The notes: generated from the sequence alone by a model not told the origin. A stretch of DNA of 64,000 bases from Cenococcum geophilum 1.58 (GCA_001692895.1 KV748283.1:62001-126000); one strand, 5' to 3'. Positions 21,465 through 33,387 are shown, counted from the stretch's first letter. Program-made: numbers and translations.

Positions 21465-23190
21465 ATAAGGCGTAGAGAAACTATTTATAGTTAAAACGGA
21501 TTATAAGAACCTAATAGGGTTCCTAATAATAAAAGAACTTAATTATAGATAAGTTAAATAGGTAAAGATGCTTATAGAATACTATTTTAAGATTTAGTAT
21601 ACTAAAGGAACTAAGAATATAAGAGTAAATATACTTAATAGAAAAGCTAAACTATAGAATAATAAGAAACTATTAGGAGCAATATTACACAAAGATAAAG
21701 ATAGATGGATTAGATATAATTACCCTAAGCTAGTAGCAACTTAAGAGGATAATAAACTAGAAAGAGTTTATAAGACACTAAAGAGCTTTTAGATATAAAG
21801 AATTCTAGAAGTATAGCTAGAAGATCCACAGATGGATATATACAAAAATTAAGAAGTAAAGTATATTCTAAAGAGTATAGTAGAGCATTTTGTGGAAGAC
21901 TTTTATAGGGGAATAATTTAAGGATATAATAGAGCAACGGGCTTAGTGTTAAGACTTTAAGAGGAATATATTATTAATAGAATCTAGGGCATAGCTAGAA
22001 AGGTAATAAAGGAGTATCTAGATTACTAAAAAAAATAAACTAATAAGGTATAAGCTATATAGAGGGCTATAACTTATTAAAATACTAGAAAGATTATGGG
22101 AGGTTATATTATAGGACTTTATTATTAAGTTACTAAAGTTAAGAGATCCTATTACCGGGTAAAAGTATAACGTAATCTTAGTAATAGTGAATAAGTTAAC
22201 TAAATAGGGCTACTTTATAGCATGCACAAAAGAAATCTTAGTAGAGGATATTACTAAAATCTATATTAAAGAAGTGTTTGTAAAATATAGAGTACTAAGT
22301 AAAATTATATTAGATAAAGATTTAAGATTTGTAGTACCATTTTAGAAGGTATTCTTAGCAGAATAGGGAGTTTAAGCAGTAACTTCCACTATATATTATC
22401 CGCAGATAGACGGTTAAATAGAAAAACTAAATTAGACGCTAGAATAGTATCTAAGATACTATATTAATTATATATAGAANAATTAGGTATNGCTATTACT
22501 AGTTATATAGTTTATATATAATATAACACTATAGGAAGGAATAGGTATATTACTATTTAAGGCAAATTACAGATATAAGCTAAGAATATTATTATTACTA
22601 TAATAAGTAAAGAAAACAAGTAGCACAGCTAAAAAAAGAATAAAGATACTAATAAATCTTTATATAGACCTTATAGAATTAGCGAAAAAGGTATTATAAC
22701 GCTAAGAGATCTAAGGGACTAGATCTTAAGGAGGGAGATAAAGTATAGCTACTATATAAAAATTTTAAGAGTCGACGATTAAGTAAGAAGTTAAACTATA
22801 TTAGACTAGGACCTTTTAAAATTATATAAAGGATTTCACTAGTTACGTTTAAATTAAACTTACTAGCTAAGATAAAAATCTACCCTATATAGTATATTAT
22901 AATACTAAAGCTAGTATATAGGAATGTTAAGCTACTAGTTTATAAAGTAGACACATATAGAGGATAAGAAGAGGATAAATGGTAAGATTTAAAGATCGTT
23001 AGTTATAAGGACATTAACGATAAAATATCGTATAAGGGTAAGTAAATAGGCTATAATAAGACTACCTAAGAGCTACTAGAAAATTTAAAAAAACGCTATA
23101 AGAAAGGTATAGGAGTATTAAAAGAGATTAGGTTAGATAGTATTAATAAAAAAAATATTATAAAAGAATAAGTTACCTAAGGGGGACCTA

Positions 23191-23662
23191 AGAAGAGTAG
23201 TTGCTAAACTACTTAGATCTGTTTCCTTCTCGGATATAAAAAAAGTCTATTTTTTTTATTGCTAAGTTCCTATAACCCTTATTCTATAAGTTTCTACTTT
23301 TTAAAATAACCCTTTTTATAAACCTTCTTAAGATAAAGCAATTAAGTAAATGCCGCAATATAAGTATTTAAGGCCTTCTATTCTGCGTTATAAGAACGTT
23401 CTAACTTAGTAAGGGCTTAAAATAACTTGCTATTAGGATAAGTAGCAGTAGATTAAATATAAGACCCTAAGATAAATTAATTAGGGAACTAGATAACTAT
23501 TAAGAGTAATAAAACGCGTATATTTAGTATTAGACGTAGAGCGAATGTTATAAGATAAGCGAATATTCGCTTTAGTATACTCTAAGTAAGAGGACAGTTA
23601 TTAGGAGGATAGACTCGCTAATATAATATAAACTAACCCCTCTTTCGCATAATATTGTAGTA
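23191..23662 (+). other. Possible gypsy-1 3' LTR region, no gene
   Basis: AT-rich sequence following the polypurine run of gypsy-1. No coding relic was seen. A short palindrome, GCGAATATTCGC, lies near 23560. Without a matching copy in the window the LTR limits cannot be fixed. Confidence 0.35.
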
Positions 23663-24190
23663 ATGGTGCGAGCACGACGTTGGGCGTATAAAGAAAAAGA
23701 AGCTTTAGGTATAATAAGTAATAATATTAACCAAATTAATTAGACGGATATTATACCTTTAGTAAACAATTTAGAGATATTAAGGGTCTTTAAGGATAAA
23801 GATGGAAAGGAGGGAGATAGTGTTATAGACACTTTAAGTACAATATTACGACTACTAGGAGAGGAGTTAGAAGCAGCTAGTTGGTTAATTAAGGTATAGT
23901 TTAGGATAAAACCGATAGAGCTATATAATGAGGAATAGTAACTAAGGTTATATAACGTGCTATATATTAAATAAGAGGAATAGGAGGAACTTACGTACCT
24001 TATATATAAGACGTACCTTATGTATAAGGGGGATTTCTTAGGAGTACGGTTATGTATTTAATGGACCACAGTCCCTACCCAGATAGTTCTTTTCTTCTTA
24101 TAGTAAATCTTAAAATATAATTAGAGTTAATCTATTAGGCAACCACTCCACTAGTTGTTATCACGTTATTAACTTCTTGTTTATCTATAT
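23663..24190 (+). pseudogene. Unidentified dispersed ORF family, copy 2
   Basis: Plus-strand relic starting at an ATG at 23663 (MVRARRWAYKEKEALGI). It shares with the copy at 1749-2110 the block around GEELEAASWLIKV and ELYNEE and the downstream sequence up to about 24186, ending ATATACC. The N-terminal part differs from the proline-rich copies, so either the family is modular or one copy is chimeric. The sequence continues smoothly past 24190 here, which supports the view that copy 1 was cut by a copia insertion at 1748. I see no known domain; the residues suggest a helical, acidic protein. Confidence 0.45.
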
Positions 24191-24941
24191 ACCCGGCCTA
24201 TTAATAAGTCCACCGTAGTTCCTACTATAAGGCTTCGTTATATAATATATATAACTTTACTAATTAAATAAAGCAGTTAATAAAACTATTATAAAGTAAA
24301 TTAGCGTACGCTTAAATAGTATAGGAATAGCATGCAAATAAAGAATAAACTCGTATATAGGACTTTAAGGAAGGTAATATAGTTTACCTAAATATATAAA
24401 ACCTAAAGACTTAATAACCCTTAAAAAAACTAGACTAGAAGTTTATGGGCCTATACTAAATTAAGAAGAAACTAAGCCTATACGCTTATAAGCTTAAACT
24501 ACTAAGATAAAAATATATTTAATATTTAATATAAACTTACTATAATCCTTAAAAGGTAAACCTATAGCTTATAAAGTGCTACTACTACCTCCTATAATTA
24601 TTAATAACAGTAACAGTTTTTACTTTATTAACTTAATTAATAATATATAATAAAAAATATAATCTAAACAATTTAAACTCCTTATTAAGTGGGAAAGATA
24701 TAAAATATAAACTTAGGAAACCTATAACCAGATTAAAACTAACACGCCTTCCCTAGTAAAAGAATTCCATAAAGACTATCCTTCGCGGCCTATTTTAGCT
24801 AGATAGATATAATATAAAGGTAAATAACTACTACCTAATATAAATACACGAAATATAATAGTAAAAAGCTTAAAATTAAAAAGAACTTAAAATATGTTAC
24901 AACGTTTATAATATAATTATATAATACGTAAGATATTAAAA

Positions 24942-24964
24942 AACTTTAACCGGCGGTTAAAGTT
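24942..24964. repeat. 23-bp palindrome P1, gypsy-2 copy
   Basis: AACTTTAACCGGCGGTTAAAGTT with symmetric arms, followed by ATCTAATTAGTTAGAT. The same motif occurs near the pol 3' end of three copia elements: 46588-46610, 50529-50551 (reverse) and 57100-57122. Confidence 0.85.
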
Positions 24965-25044
24965 ATCTAATTAGTTAGATCCGCCTTGCCAAAACCTACT
25001 ATAAAGATATTAGTTTTACTTACCGCCTTAACTAAGCCAATAGC

Positions 25045-25071
25045 GATTTTTTATCCCGGGGATAAAAAATC
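25045..25071 (-). repeat. 27-bp palindrome P2, gypsy-2 copy
   Basis: GATTTTTTATCCCGGGGATA flanked on the left by GCCAATAGC and on the right by CTAATTAG. It is the reverse-oriented equivalent of the units at 29292, 46698 and 57203. Confidence 0.8.
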
Positions 25072-25683
25072 CTAATTAGCCTATTTAATAATAGAATTAG
25101 TAAAATTTTATACTGCTACCTAACGCAACTATATAAACGCAATAAGTATTAAGTATTAACTAAATTAAATTATTTGGACCTTTAGCTAAAAGGGGGGGTA
25201 CTATAATAGGACTAGCCCAGTTATAGTAGGAATGCCTTAGTAAAATACTCGATAGATAAATTCTAACGCTTTAACCAAATTTTGCTAGCTTAATTAACTT
25301 CTGCTAAATTTTACTAAATTAATTAAATTCTACTAAAGTCCGTTAAAGACGGCGTGTATATATACGCACGCATTAACCACTAAGCCCCTAACTATTTAAT
25401 TATATAATTCTCTTATTATTCCTTTCTCTTCTTTATATAACGTCTTGTTTTTAATAAGAGCTATATACCCTTAGATTTAGATAGAATTTATATCGTTCCT
25501 TTAAATCTTCCCTAAAGTCTCTTCGCGCCTTTATAATATTGGCCCCTTTAAGGCTATCTAGCGGCTATTTAAGTTCCCTATTTATAATAAGCCCCCCCCT
25601 ATAATCTAGCTTATAGTATACCTTCTAAGTAATTAGTCCGCTAAGGAGATTTAGCAACGCCTTAAGCTCTCCTACTCTTGTCA

Positions 25684-25851
25684 GGAAAAAATTTACCAGC
25701 ATTTATTTTTTACTTTTTAGCCATTATAGCATTTCCTAGCATTTAGTAGCTAAATGCTAAGACTTAATTATAAATGCCGCATTTAGCTACTAAATGCTAG
25801 AAAATGCTAAAATAGCAGAAAAGTAAAATTAAATGCTAGTAAATTTTTTCC
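25684..25851. mobile_element. 168-bp hairpin MITE
   Basis: GGAAAAAATTTACCAGCATT at the left and its inverted copy, ending TAAATTTTTTCC, at the right. The interior is itself palindromic (GCATTTAGTAGCTAAATGC and GCATTTAGCTACTAAATGC), so almost the whole element can fold on itself. The same 21-bp end recurs at 27087-27107 and 33363-33383, the right ends of the two composite elements. Confidence 0.8.
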
Positions 25852-26169
25852 TAATGCATAGAGGCTCCGCACGAAGCTCTGCACGAAGCTCTGCACGAAG
25901 CTCTGCACGAAGCTCTACAAAGCTCTTACACACAGCTCTGCACGAGGCTCTACACGAGGCTTTACATAAAGCTCTGCGTACAGAGGCTCTGCACGAGGCT
26001 CTGCGCGAAGCTCTGCGCGAAGTTCTGCGTACGGAGGCTCTACACGAAGCTTCGCATCGGGTCCCCGCTATATTCCCGATAGCCTCTACACGTGCCTCTG
26101 CCAAGTATACCCCCTATATACACCTAGGTAGCCACCTCAATTTTTACCCTTCCTTACATCCTCCCTACC

Positions 26170-26440
26170 TAGACAGCCAGCAGACGACCGTCGCCGGAGC
26201 CAGACGACCATCGCCGGAGCTAGACGACCGTCGCCGGAGCTAGACGACCGTCGTCAGAGCTAGACGACCGTCGCCGTCGCCAGATGACCGTCGCCAGAGC
26301 TGGACGACCGTCGTCAGCCAGACGACCGTCGCCAGAGCTAGACGACCGTCGCTGTCGCCAGATGACCGTCGTCAGAGCTAGACGACCGTCGTCATCGCCA
26401 GACGACCGTCGCCAGAGCCACACGACCGCTGCTAGAGCCA
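26170..26440. repeat. 20-bp minisatellite (AGACGACCGTCGCCGGAGCT)n
   Basis: About 13 diverged units, GC-rich, with CCGTCG cores. Both strands have open frames of up to about 100 codons made only of repeats. A reduced version is at 32560-32640. Confidence 0.85.
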
Positions 26441-26514
26441 CACGACAACCGTTCAAACGACCAGCCAGCGAACACGATAAACGATTCGATCGATTGATCG
26501 AATTAAGGTGACAT

Positions 26515-26678
26515 AGACAGGTAGGCACAGATAGGTAGGCACAGACGGGTAGGTATAGACAGACAGACAGATAGACAGACAGACAGACAGACAGATAGAT
26601 AGACAGATAGGTAGGTAGGCAAGCAGGCAGGTAGGCAGGCAGGTAGGTAGGCAGGCAGGCAGGCAGGCAGGCAGGTAG
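26515..26678. repeat. Tetranucleotide-type microsatellite (GGTA/GACA/GGCA)
   Basis: Runs of AGGTAGGCAC, then GACAGACA, then GGCAGGCAGG. The matching part of copy 2 at 32880-33060 is (GATA)n. Confidence 0.9.
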
Positions 26679-26874
26679 AAGAGAACCATCGCTATATTAT
26701 ATTAAATTATCTAAAATAATATAATTTATTTTGCACCAACTACGTAAGAAGAGCAATATTTATTGCTTAAAGTAAGTAAAATATATAGAATGTGTAAGAA
26801 GGGCATTATATACAGAATGCGCGAGGAGGGTATTATATATTAATTACGCATTAAGTGTAAAATGCGCAATTAGC

Positions 26875-27005
26875 TGCACTGCATTGTTAAATACGGCAGT
26901 ATGCTGCACTATATTATTAAATATAGCAGTATACTGCACCGCATTATTAAATACGGCAGTATGCGGCAGTATGCTGCACCGCATTGTTAAATACGGCAGT
27001 ATGCC
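26875..27005. repeat. 30-bp tandem repeat
   Basis: About four units of GCACCGCATTGTTAAATACG plus GCAGTATGCT, with RIP-type differences between units. Copy 2 at 33240-33290 keeps a single unit. Confidence 0.8.
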
Positions 27006-27111
27006 GCACCTTAGTCGATACTATACGCTACACGTTGTAGTGCGCGGAATGCGCATTTGGCCGCCAAATGCTGCCAAATGCTGTAAAAATGCTGGTAAAT
27101 TTTTTCCTAAC

Positions 27112-29240
27112 GCTACCTTAACAGCCTTCTTTAAGTATAACGCTAAGTATAAGAATAGCCTTAACTGCCTATATTTAGACTTCCCTAAGTGGTATATCTT
27201 TTATATAAAGCAACGGGAATAGCGTTTACGCTAGTAAGGTACTTAATAGGCCGTATATATTACTGTAGTCTTATTATAAGTAAGAGGTTCTACTTACAGC
27301 TACTACTAATATCCGTTTCCAGCCCTACCTCTTTAAAACCTTCTATACTATTACTAGTATAGTCTATTTAACCTTCTAGGCCGCCTACGCAGCCCTAGGG
27401 CTACTAAAGGATAATTATAAGTAGATTAATTACTTAACGGAGGCCGCCGTTTTTGCTATTAGCGCCTAGATACGCTCCTTATTTATAACCGCTTTACTTT
27501 ATAGCCCTATTACGGAGCTAGTTGCTTTATAGGACCACTTTAAATAGTTTATCTGCGATAACCTGCCTTACTTTCTAGCTTACTAACCTAATGCTTCTTC
27601 TACTGTCGCTAAGGACGATAACGTATATTTTTATTATAGCCTATACCTTATCTATTAGATACTTACGGATTACTAAAAAACGCTTATAGACTATAGCCTA
27701 CCCTAGTTCTAGCACTAGTAGGATGTTATTATGGAGGAAAGTAACTCGCTTTTTATAGCGGAGCTACTATAATACAACCCTATAGAGGAAGAACGCCAGT
27801 TTACTAAGTTACGCTAGCAGCTAAATATAGACTAAGCGGCGTGCTTTAATACTATTGTTAGTACTATAGATATAGATCCATAGACGGCCCGCTTCTTCCT
27901 TTAGGGCCTTATAGATACCGGTAAAACGTTTCTCTATTACTACCTTTACCACTACTATCGCTTGCGCGGTAAGATTGTCCTTTACGTGGCCTTTTCTAGT
28001 ATTGCGGCCCTCTTACTACTTAGCGGCCGTACTACCTACTCTTGTTTTTAGATACCTATTAATCTATATAAGAAGTCTACTTGCAATATCTCTAAAATCT
28101 TAAATCTAGCTAAGCTTCTACACTATACCTCTCTATTTATTTAGGATAAGGTGCTAATATAGTACCACTACTACTTTAAAGCCATATATTATATACTTAC
28201 GGACGTCCGTTTTAATAACTCTACCTTTAGCGGGCTCCCTACTATCTTAGGTAGCGACTTTACTTAAATACTACCTATTATCCCACAGGGAACCACGCAG
28301 CTATTATAGGTGCTTACCTATAGCAGTTATTCCTCTAGCCTACCTTCTATATCCTCTCCTTACGGTTAAATATGCGTGTTCGCTAGGGCGAGATAAACCA
28401 GTAATTTGCCGCTTAGGTGCGAAGCTTATTCTATAATATATCCCTAGCTAGTAGGGTTAGTATTCTACCTAATATAGCCTAGTTCTAGTCCTAAGAATCC
28501 TTCTATAGGTATATATACCCTCCGTATCTACTTACGCGGGTATGCTATAACCTAAATGCCTTCCGCGATCGCGCTATTCTAACTATTTATAATAATACCG
28601 TTGCTAGATTAACGAGGCTATCCTTACGTAGCTCTACGGCTTTTTAGGTACCTTTTATTCTACGGACTCTGTAGAGCAAAATGGAGAAGAGGATTATATA
28701 GAACTGCTGCCAGCGGAGCTCTTATAAACGTTTAACCCCAATAGCCTACCTTTGTTAAAGCTTTCCCTAAAGATAGGCGCACCTATAATCCTTTTACGGA
28801 ACCTCTACCCTAAGGAAGGGCTCTGTAACGGCACCCGTATAGTTATTACGCGCCTAGGCCGGCGTTATATTAAAGCTTAGATGCTTAGCGGCAGTTTTTA
28901 CAGGTATCTGCGGCTAATCCCTCATATTAAGCTTATCTCTACAAATAGAAAACTGCTGTTTATTATTAGTAGAAGCAGTTTCTAATCTAGCTATACTTTA
29001 TTATAACTGTAAACAAGTTACAGGGGTAGTCTTTTAACTTTGTTGGGGTTAATTTGCGTATACTAGTCTTTACACATAGGCAGCTATATATTGCACTATT
29101 AAGAGTAATAGATATACGCGGGCTTTCGCTATTACTGCTGTAAGGAGGCGATGCTACTACTACTAATATTATATATCCGGAGGTGTTGCTAAACTCTAGT
29201 GGGGATAGTATAGCGGCGGTGGCAGCGGCAGCGGTAGGGT
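27112..29240 (+). pseudogene. Helitron-type Pif1-like helicase, C-terminal relic
   Basis: Plus-strand relic of the Pif1-like helicase part of a Rolling-circle (Helitron) RepHel protein. The first recognisable part is TLTAFFKYNAK and LDFPKWYIF (27115-27215), a region found just ahead of the helicase in these proteins. Then come YLTEAAVFAI, a Walker A loop visible as GLIDTGKTFLYYYLYHYYRL (about 27905-27960), AFSSIAALLL and TYSCFQIPINLY. At the end, VFTHRQLYIALLRV and DIRGLSLLLL (about 29060-29130) match the C-terminal motif VI region (QLYVALSRV). The N-terminal Rep domain is absent; the composite element lies at the break. Many stops, and probably several frame changes within 28300-28700. No defined Helitron 5' or 3' end was found. 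Confidence 0.82.
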
Positions 29241-29440
29241 AGTAGTAGGGCAGTAGCAGGGCAGTATTAGGGTAGTAGTGTAACCAATTAGGATTTTCTA
29301 TGCCCGGTATAGAAAATCGCTATTAGCTCGCTTACTACTAGCGCCTTAGCAACCCTCGCGTCCCTTATAAGCTATTACCCTAGCGTAGTAGGGCAGTATT
29401 AGGGCAGTATCAGGGTAGTAATAGGGCAGCAGTAGGGTAG
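29225..29440. repeat. GGGCAGTA minisatellite interrupted by palindromic unit P2
   Basis: Tandem GGGCAGTAGCA/GGGCAGTATTA units run to about 29280 and resume at about 29390. The interruption (29281-29380) is the P2 unit with its flanking sequence, which shows that P2 can be present as a discrete insertion. The first repeats overlap the end of the helicase relic. Confidence 0.75.
29292..29318 (+). repeat. 27-bp palindrome P2, minisatellite copy
   Basis: GATTTTCTATGCCCGGTATA and its complementary arm, preceded by CCAATTAG and followed by GCTATTAGCTCGCTTACTAC. Confidence 0.85.
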
Positions 29441-31627
29441 ACTGAGTTTAGAAGGACAAAAGCCCGCCGTAGGCGCGAGAAATAAGTAAATTTCTCCAAG
29501 GACCAAAATTTTCCTTAGAAAATTGCTTATTTCTTATACTGTAGTACTATACGTAAAAACAGTTCTACCAGTCTAAGGTAAAGGATAGATTTATAGTCCC
29601 TTATATAAGGTAAGGATATAAATAGGGAGCTTAATAATAGAATAATAGAGTATATTATATAAATAGACAAATCCTTAAGGGAAAAGGAGGAGTCTAAAGT
29701 GCAAGGTAAGAAAGGGTTTTCTCTAGGTATATACAGCGTATATACCTTATAGGCAAGTTATATACAAGTCCCCTATACCTCGTAGCTATATAACTATCTA
29801 CTTAGGTTTTACCTAATAATACCTCCCCTTTAAAAAGGATTGTCCCTAATCCTTTATATACTTAGGCCTTAATAAATCTCCTTAAAAAACCTTAATAAGG
29901 AAAAAATTAGAGGGGAAAAAGGGTCCTAATTTTATACACGAAAAGATAGGTATATATATTTCGCCAGTAAGTTATAGGTTATTTATATATAGCTAGACGT
30001 ATAGGCAGTAAGATAATATACCTATTAAATCCGCCGCTAATCCTATACTTTAGCTTTATACTATACCTACGAGTATATATATAGAGATTCCACCAAATTC
30101 TACTAATTGTGTGTACTTTACTAGTATAAGAAATATTCTAAAAGTTTACGTATATAAGTAGGTCGCTAATATCTCGCGGGTAGATTATAGATTATTTAAG
30201 TATAGCTAGACTTATAGATAGTAAGGCGGTATGCCCAATAACCGCCGCTAACTCTATACTTTAGCTTTACGCTATTTACGTAGTATATATATAGAATAGT
30301 ATATAAGTCGTTAGTATAGGTCATTATTAATAGGTTAAAGAACCCTAGTTATAAATAAATAGATATAGAATAATATATATAAGTTATTAGTAAAGATTAC
30401 TACTAGTAAGTTATAGATTATAAACCCTAATTAAAGGGCTCTAGTTATAAACGGGCCTATTACCTAATATATAAACAGTCTACTAAAATAGTATAGAGTA
30501 ATAAACTAGGTCTAGTAAGAGTGCTTTTAATTACTTTAAGATTACTAGTAATACCCTATAGCCCTACCTATAAATCGCTAGCATAGCTAGGCTACGTTAG
30601 AGTGTGGCTTATATAGAATATTAATAAATTAAGCTTTGCCCTATATATATACCATAACTCTTACTATAAGCGTTAGCTTATTCCTTAATCCCTTAGGATA
30701 TCCTTTACCTTTCTTTAATATAGGCTATATCTTAGTAGCAGCGATTACCTTTTACTTACGCTTTAGCTACGAGGCTAGGTAGTAGTATACTAGCTTTATA
30801 AAACGGTCTATAAGAATAAGGAGGTATTTTAAACTTAGGGAGATCCGTAATAAAGTTAAGTAAATAATACTATAAGGCTTAAGTAGGAGCCTATAAGAGG
30901 CTATAGCTTACCATAAGGTATATAGCGGCGCAATTTAGAGCATTAGTAGGGATTATAGTTACCTAGGTATTTATAGAGATCCTTATTAAGGCTAAACCTT
31001 ATTATTTTACCTTAGGTGTCTTTAATTATATTACTAGTATAGGAGGGTACGACCACTCTTAGATGGGAAGTCACGGTGCTAGTAGTCTATCAGTTAGTCG
31101 GTTATAATTAGTTAGAAGTAATTAGTAAAGCAGTTAGTAAAAAAAGAAGTAAAGAATATGTTTCCAGTAACTGGTAGGGTTGTAATCTTTAAGAAAGAGG
31201 GAAGCGGAAGGCTCCATAAATATAGGAAAATGCTAAGGTACTAGGCGTAAGCCATTTTACCCCACTACGCTAATAGGAACTCGCCCCTAGGTTAGCTAAT
31301 CGCGTATAGAGTATAAGGTGTCCCCTATACTCTATAGACGGAATAAACTAATAACTTAAGGATATACTCTATAAAAGCTGTTTAAGCTAAAGTAGCTACT
31401 ACTACTACTTACTATAGTATAAGGCTCTGCGTAAAGCTAGTACTAGTAAAGTAATATATAATATATAGGTCACTTATATAGTTATTATAGGGGACTGTTA
31501 TCTAGGCTAGGGGTTTTCCCCTAGGGTCTAACGCTATTAGGCTAGTTAAAGTCTTAATAAAAATAGTAGGACACTCTAGTCCGCTAACGCTAGATTATTA
31601 GTATAGTATAGTATAGGTATAGATATA
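29441..31627. other. RIP-altered unclassified repeat region
   Basis: No gene identified. It contains a strong hairpin at 29479-29533 (GAAATAAGTAAATTTCTCC and complementary arm), a purine/pyrimidine run near 29822 followed on the minus strand by TATTATTAGG that could be an LTR start, and two ~120-bp direct copies (29963-30082 and 30176-30297, sharing GCCGCTAA...TATACTTTAGCTTTA). A TATAGAGTATA/TATACTCTATA stem lies near 31313-31345. On the minus strand 30500-31000 has a coding look, but no domain could be assigned. Confidence 0.45.
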
Positions 31628-31910
31628 GTTAGGTCGCGATACGCCTATATAAGATATATATTTAGAGGTATATAATATCTAAGCCTCCTATTTATCTAAC
31701 GTTAGGTTATAATACTCCTATATAAAGTATATATTTAAAGTATATAGTATCCTAGTCTTCTTTCTCTAACGTTAAGTCGCGATGCGCTTACGTATAATAT
31801 ACGTTTAAGGTATACGGTATCCTCGTCTTCTTTCTATCTAATATTAGGTCGCGATAAGCCTATATAAGGTATATATTTAGGATATATAGTATTATAGTCT
31901 CCTTCCTAAT
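31628..31910. repeat. ~71-bp tandem array (four units), split by an insertion
   Basis: Units starting GTTAGGTCGCGATACGCC at 31628, 31700, 31770 and 31842, so periods of 70-72 bp. The fifth unit (GTTAGGTTGCGATATATC) lies at 33388, displaced by the composite element 31911-33383. This gives a clean before/after picture of that insertion. Confidence 0.85.
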
Positions 31911-32963
31911 GCAGAGGCTCCGCATAAAGTTCTGCACGAAGTTCTACACAAAGTTCCGCACGAAGTTCCGTACGAAGCTCTGCATAAAGCTCTGCACAAA
32001 GCTCTATACAAAGCTCTATATATAGAGGCTCTGCATAAAGCTTTACGCGAAACTCTACGTACGGAGGCTCTGCGTTGGGTCCCCGCTATATATAAAAGGC
32101 CAGCCTGACCGGAACGTATGATTATCCAATCGACAGTGTCACCGGTAAGTAGAAGGTAAGTCGAAGGTACGTCGAAGGTAAGTAGAAGGTAAGTTAAAGG
32201 TATAATAAGTTTCTCGTATTGAAGGACAAATGCTTTTGACCACTTCTATTTAGAGACTAATCGCTGGTTCTTCTCTAGAGGAGAACCAGCTCCCTATATA
32301 ATCCTTCTAAGACGCTAGCAAAACCCTTTGCCCCTTATCTATCTGACCATGTCTTCTAGGACGTAGATAGAACATAGATAAGACCTCCTTCTGTCTCATC
32401 TAATATATACCTTCTAGGGAATTCCGTTACACTATATTCCTAATAGCCTCTATATATACCTCTGCTAAGTATACCCCTATATACCCACCTTATTTTTTAC
32501 CCTTCCTTCCTTTCTTACATCCTCCCTACCTAGGAAGGCACTAGAACGGTAGCTAGTAGAGGACTATTGCTAGAACTAGACGATCGTCGCCAGAACTAGA
32601 CAACCGTTGCTAGAACTAGACAACTACCGTTTAAACGACTAGCCAGCGAACGCCGCGAACGATTTAATTAATCAATCGATTGAATTAAACTAGAGCTTTA
32701 ATATTGGCCCATTGCCAAATTAAATCAAGGCCTCCTAGGGAGGCACCCTAGACAATTACCGTTTAAATATACAGCCAGCGAACGGCCGTAGAGAACGATT
32801 TAAATTAATACAATTAATCGATTAATTAAATTAGGCAGAGCCTTTAATCGGGCCGGCCCTTCCCCTAAATTACAAACAGGTAAGTATAAATAGGTAGGTA
32901 TAAACAGGTAGGCATAAACGGTAGGCATAGATGGTAGTTATAGATAGGTAGGTATAGGTAGGT

Positions 32964-33012
<49 letters not shown>

Positions 33013-33383
33013 CAGATAGGTAAGTAGATAGGTAGGTCAGTAGGTAGGTTAGTAAGTAAGTCGTTATATTATATTAAATTATCTAAAATAATATAATTTA
33101 TTTTACACTAACCGTATAGACTAAATAAATACTATTAAGTGTATAGGATAAGTAATTAATAATAAATGCGTAGGAAGAGCAAGATATATAGAATATATAA
33201 GAAGGGCATTATATATTAATTGCGCATTAAGTGCAAAATGCGCAATTAGCTGCACCGCATTATTAACTACAGCAGTATGCCGTATCTTAGCCAATACTAT
33301 ACACTACACGTTATAGTACGCGGAATGCGCATTTAGCCGCTAAATGCTGCCAATTGCTGTAAAAATGCTGGTAAATTTTTTCC
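31911..33383 (+). mobile_element. Composite minisatellite-rich element, copy 2
   Basis: About 1.47 kb, with the same modules in the same order as copy 1: the 12-bp minisatellite (31912-32078), GGGTCCCCGCTATAT, CTCCCTACCTAG, a reduced 20-bp repeat, a (GATA)n microsatellite (32930-33012), an AT block, AATGCGCAATTAGCTGCACC, and the end AATGCTGGTAAATTTTTTCC. It is inserted in the 71-bp tandem array: the left junction reads CCTAATG and the right CCTAACG, consistent with a 5-9 bp target duplication after one C-to-T change. No coding capacity. A unique ~350-bp block (32090-32440) is absent from copy 1. Confidence 0.78.
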
Positions 33384-33387
33384 TAAC

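Larger units (their letters stand above)
16661..23190 (+). mobile_element. Ty3/gypsy retrotransposon (gypsy-1), interrupted by a piggyBac-like element
   Basis: A plus-strand gypsy element without a recognisable 5' LTR, so it is truncated at the MITE junction. Reading left to right: gag-like region (about 16680-17400), protease-like region (about 17540-17650), reverse transcriptase (about 17950-18700), RNase H (interrupted at 18956 and resuming at 21465), integrase (about 21980-22700) and a chromodomain-like tail near 22980-23080. A polypurine run near 23176-23186 may mark the start of the 3' LTR, which I could not delimit because there is no partner. It is a broken fossil with many dozens of breaks. 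Two ambiguous bases lie near 22480-22491. Confidence 0.85.
24280..25680 (+). mobile_element. Ty3/gypsy chromovirus, 3' fragment (gypsy-2)
   Basis: 5'-truncated gypsy element. The integrase C-terminal region (about 24280-24600) is followed by a chromodomain near 24640-24790, recognisable by a KWERY core and EFHKDYPSRP at its end. A non-coding tail carries two palindromes (24942-24964 and 25045-25071). A polypurine run at about 25190-25198 is followed by TACTATAATAGG, the probable start of a 3' LTR at 25199, whose end is not resolved. It is a broken fossil with many breaks. Confidence 0.72.
25852..27107 (+). mobile_element. Composite minisatellite-rich element, copy 1
   Basis: About 1.26 kb with the same order of parts as 31911-33383: a 12-bp minisatellite (25858-26055), the block GGGTCCCCGCTATAT, a 20-bp minisatellite AGACGACCGTCGCCGGAGCT (26170-26440), a tetranucleotide-type run of GGTAGGCA/GACA (26515-26678), a conserved AT block (26695-26730), a 30-bp repeat around GCACCGCATTGTTAAATACG (26875-27005), and the end AATGCTGGTAAATTTTTTCC. 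No coding capacity is evident. It sits at the N-terminal break of a Helitron helicase relic, with CCTAATGC at the left and CCTAACGC at the right. Confidence 0.7.

Noticed and set aside
18952-21468. TTAA target duplication for the piggyBac-like element
   Set aside because: The flanks are TTAT and ATAA. This is similar to, but not, a direct TTAA repeat, so I did not call a target duplication.
26165-26455. Regular repeats resembling a CRISPR array
   Set aside because: Units are contiguous 20-bp tandem repeats without unique spacers, in a eukaryotic context.
25829-26528. Open frames over the 12-bp and 20-bp repeats of composite copy 1
   Set aside because: Same explanation: low-complexity repeat translation on both strands.
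29500-29830. Complete LTR on the minus strand next to the purine run at 29822
   Set aside because: No second copy in the window and no adjoining retroelement domain; kept only as a possibility in the region entry.
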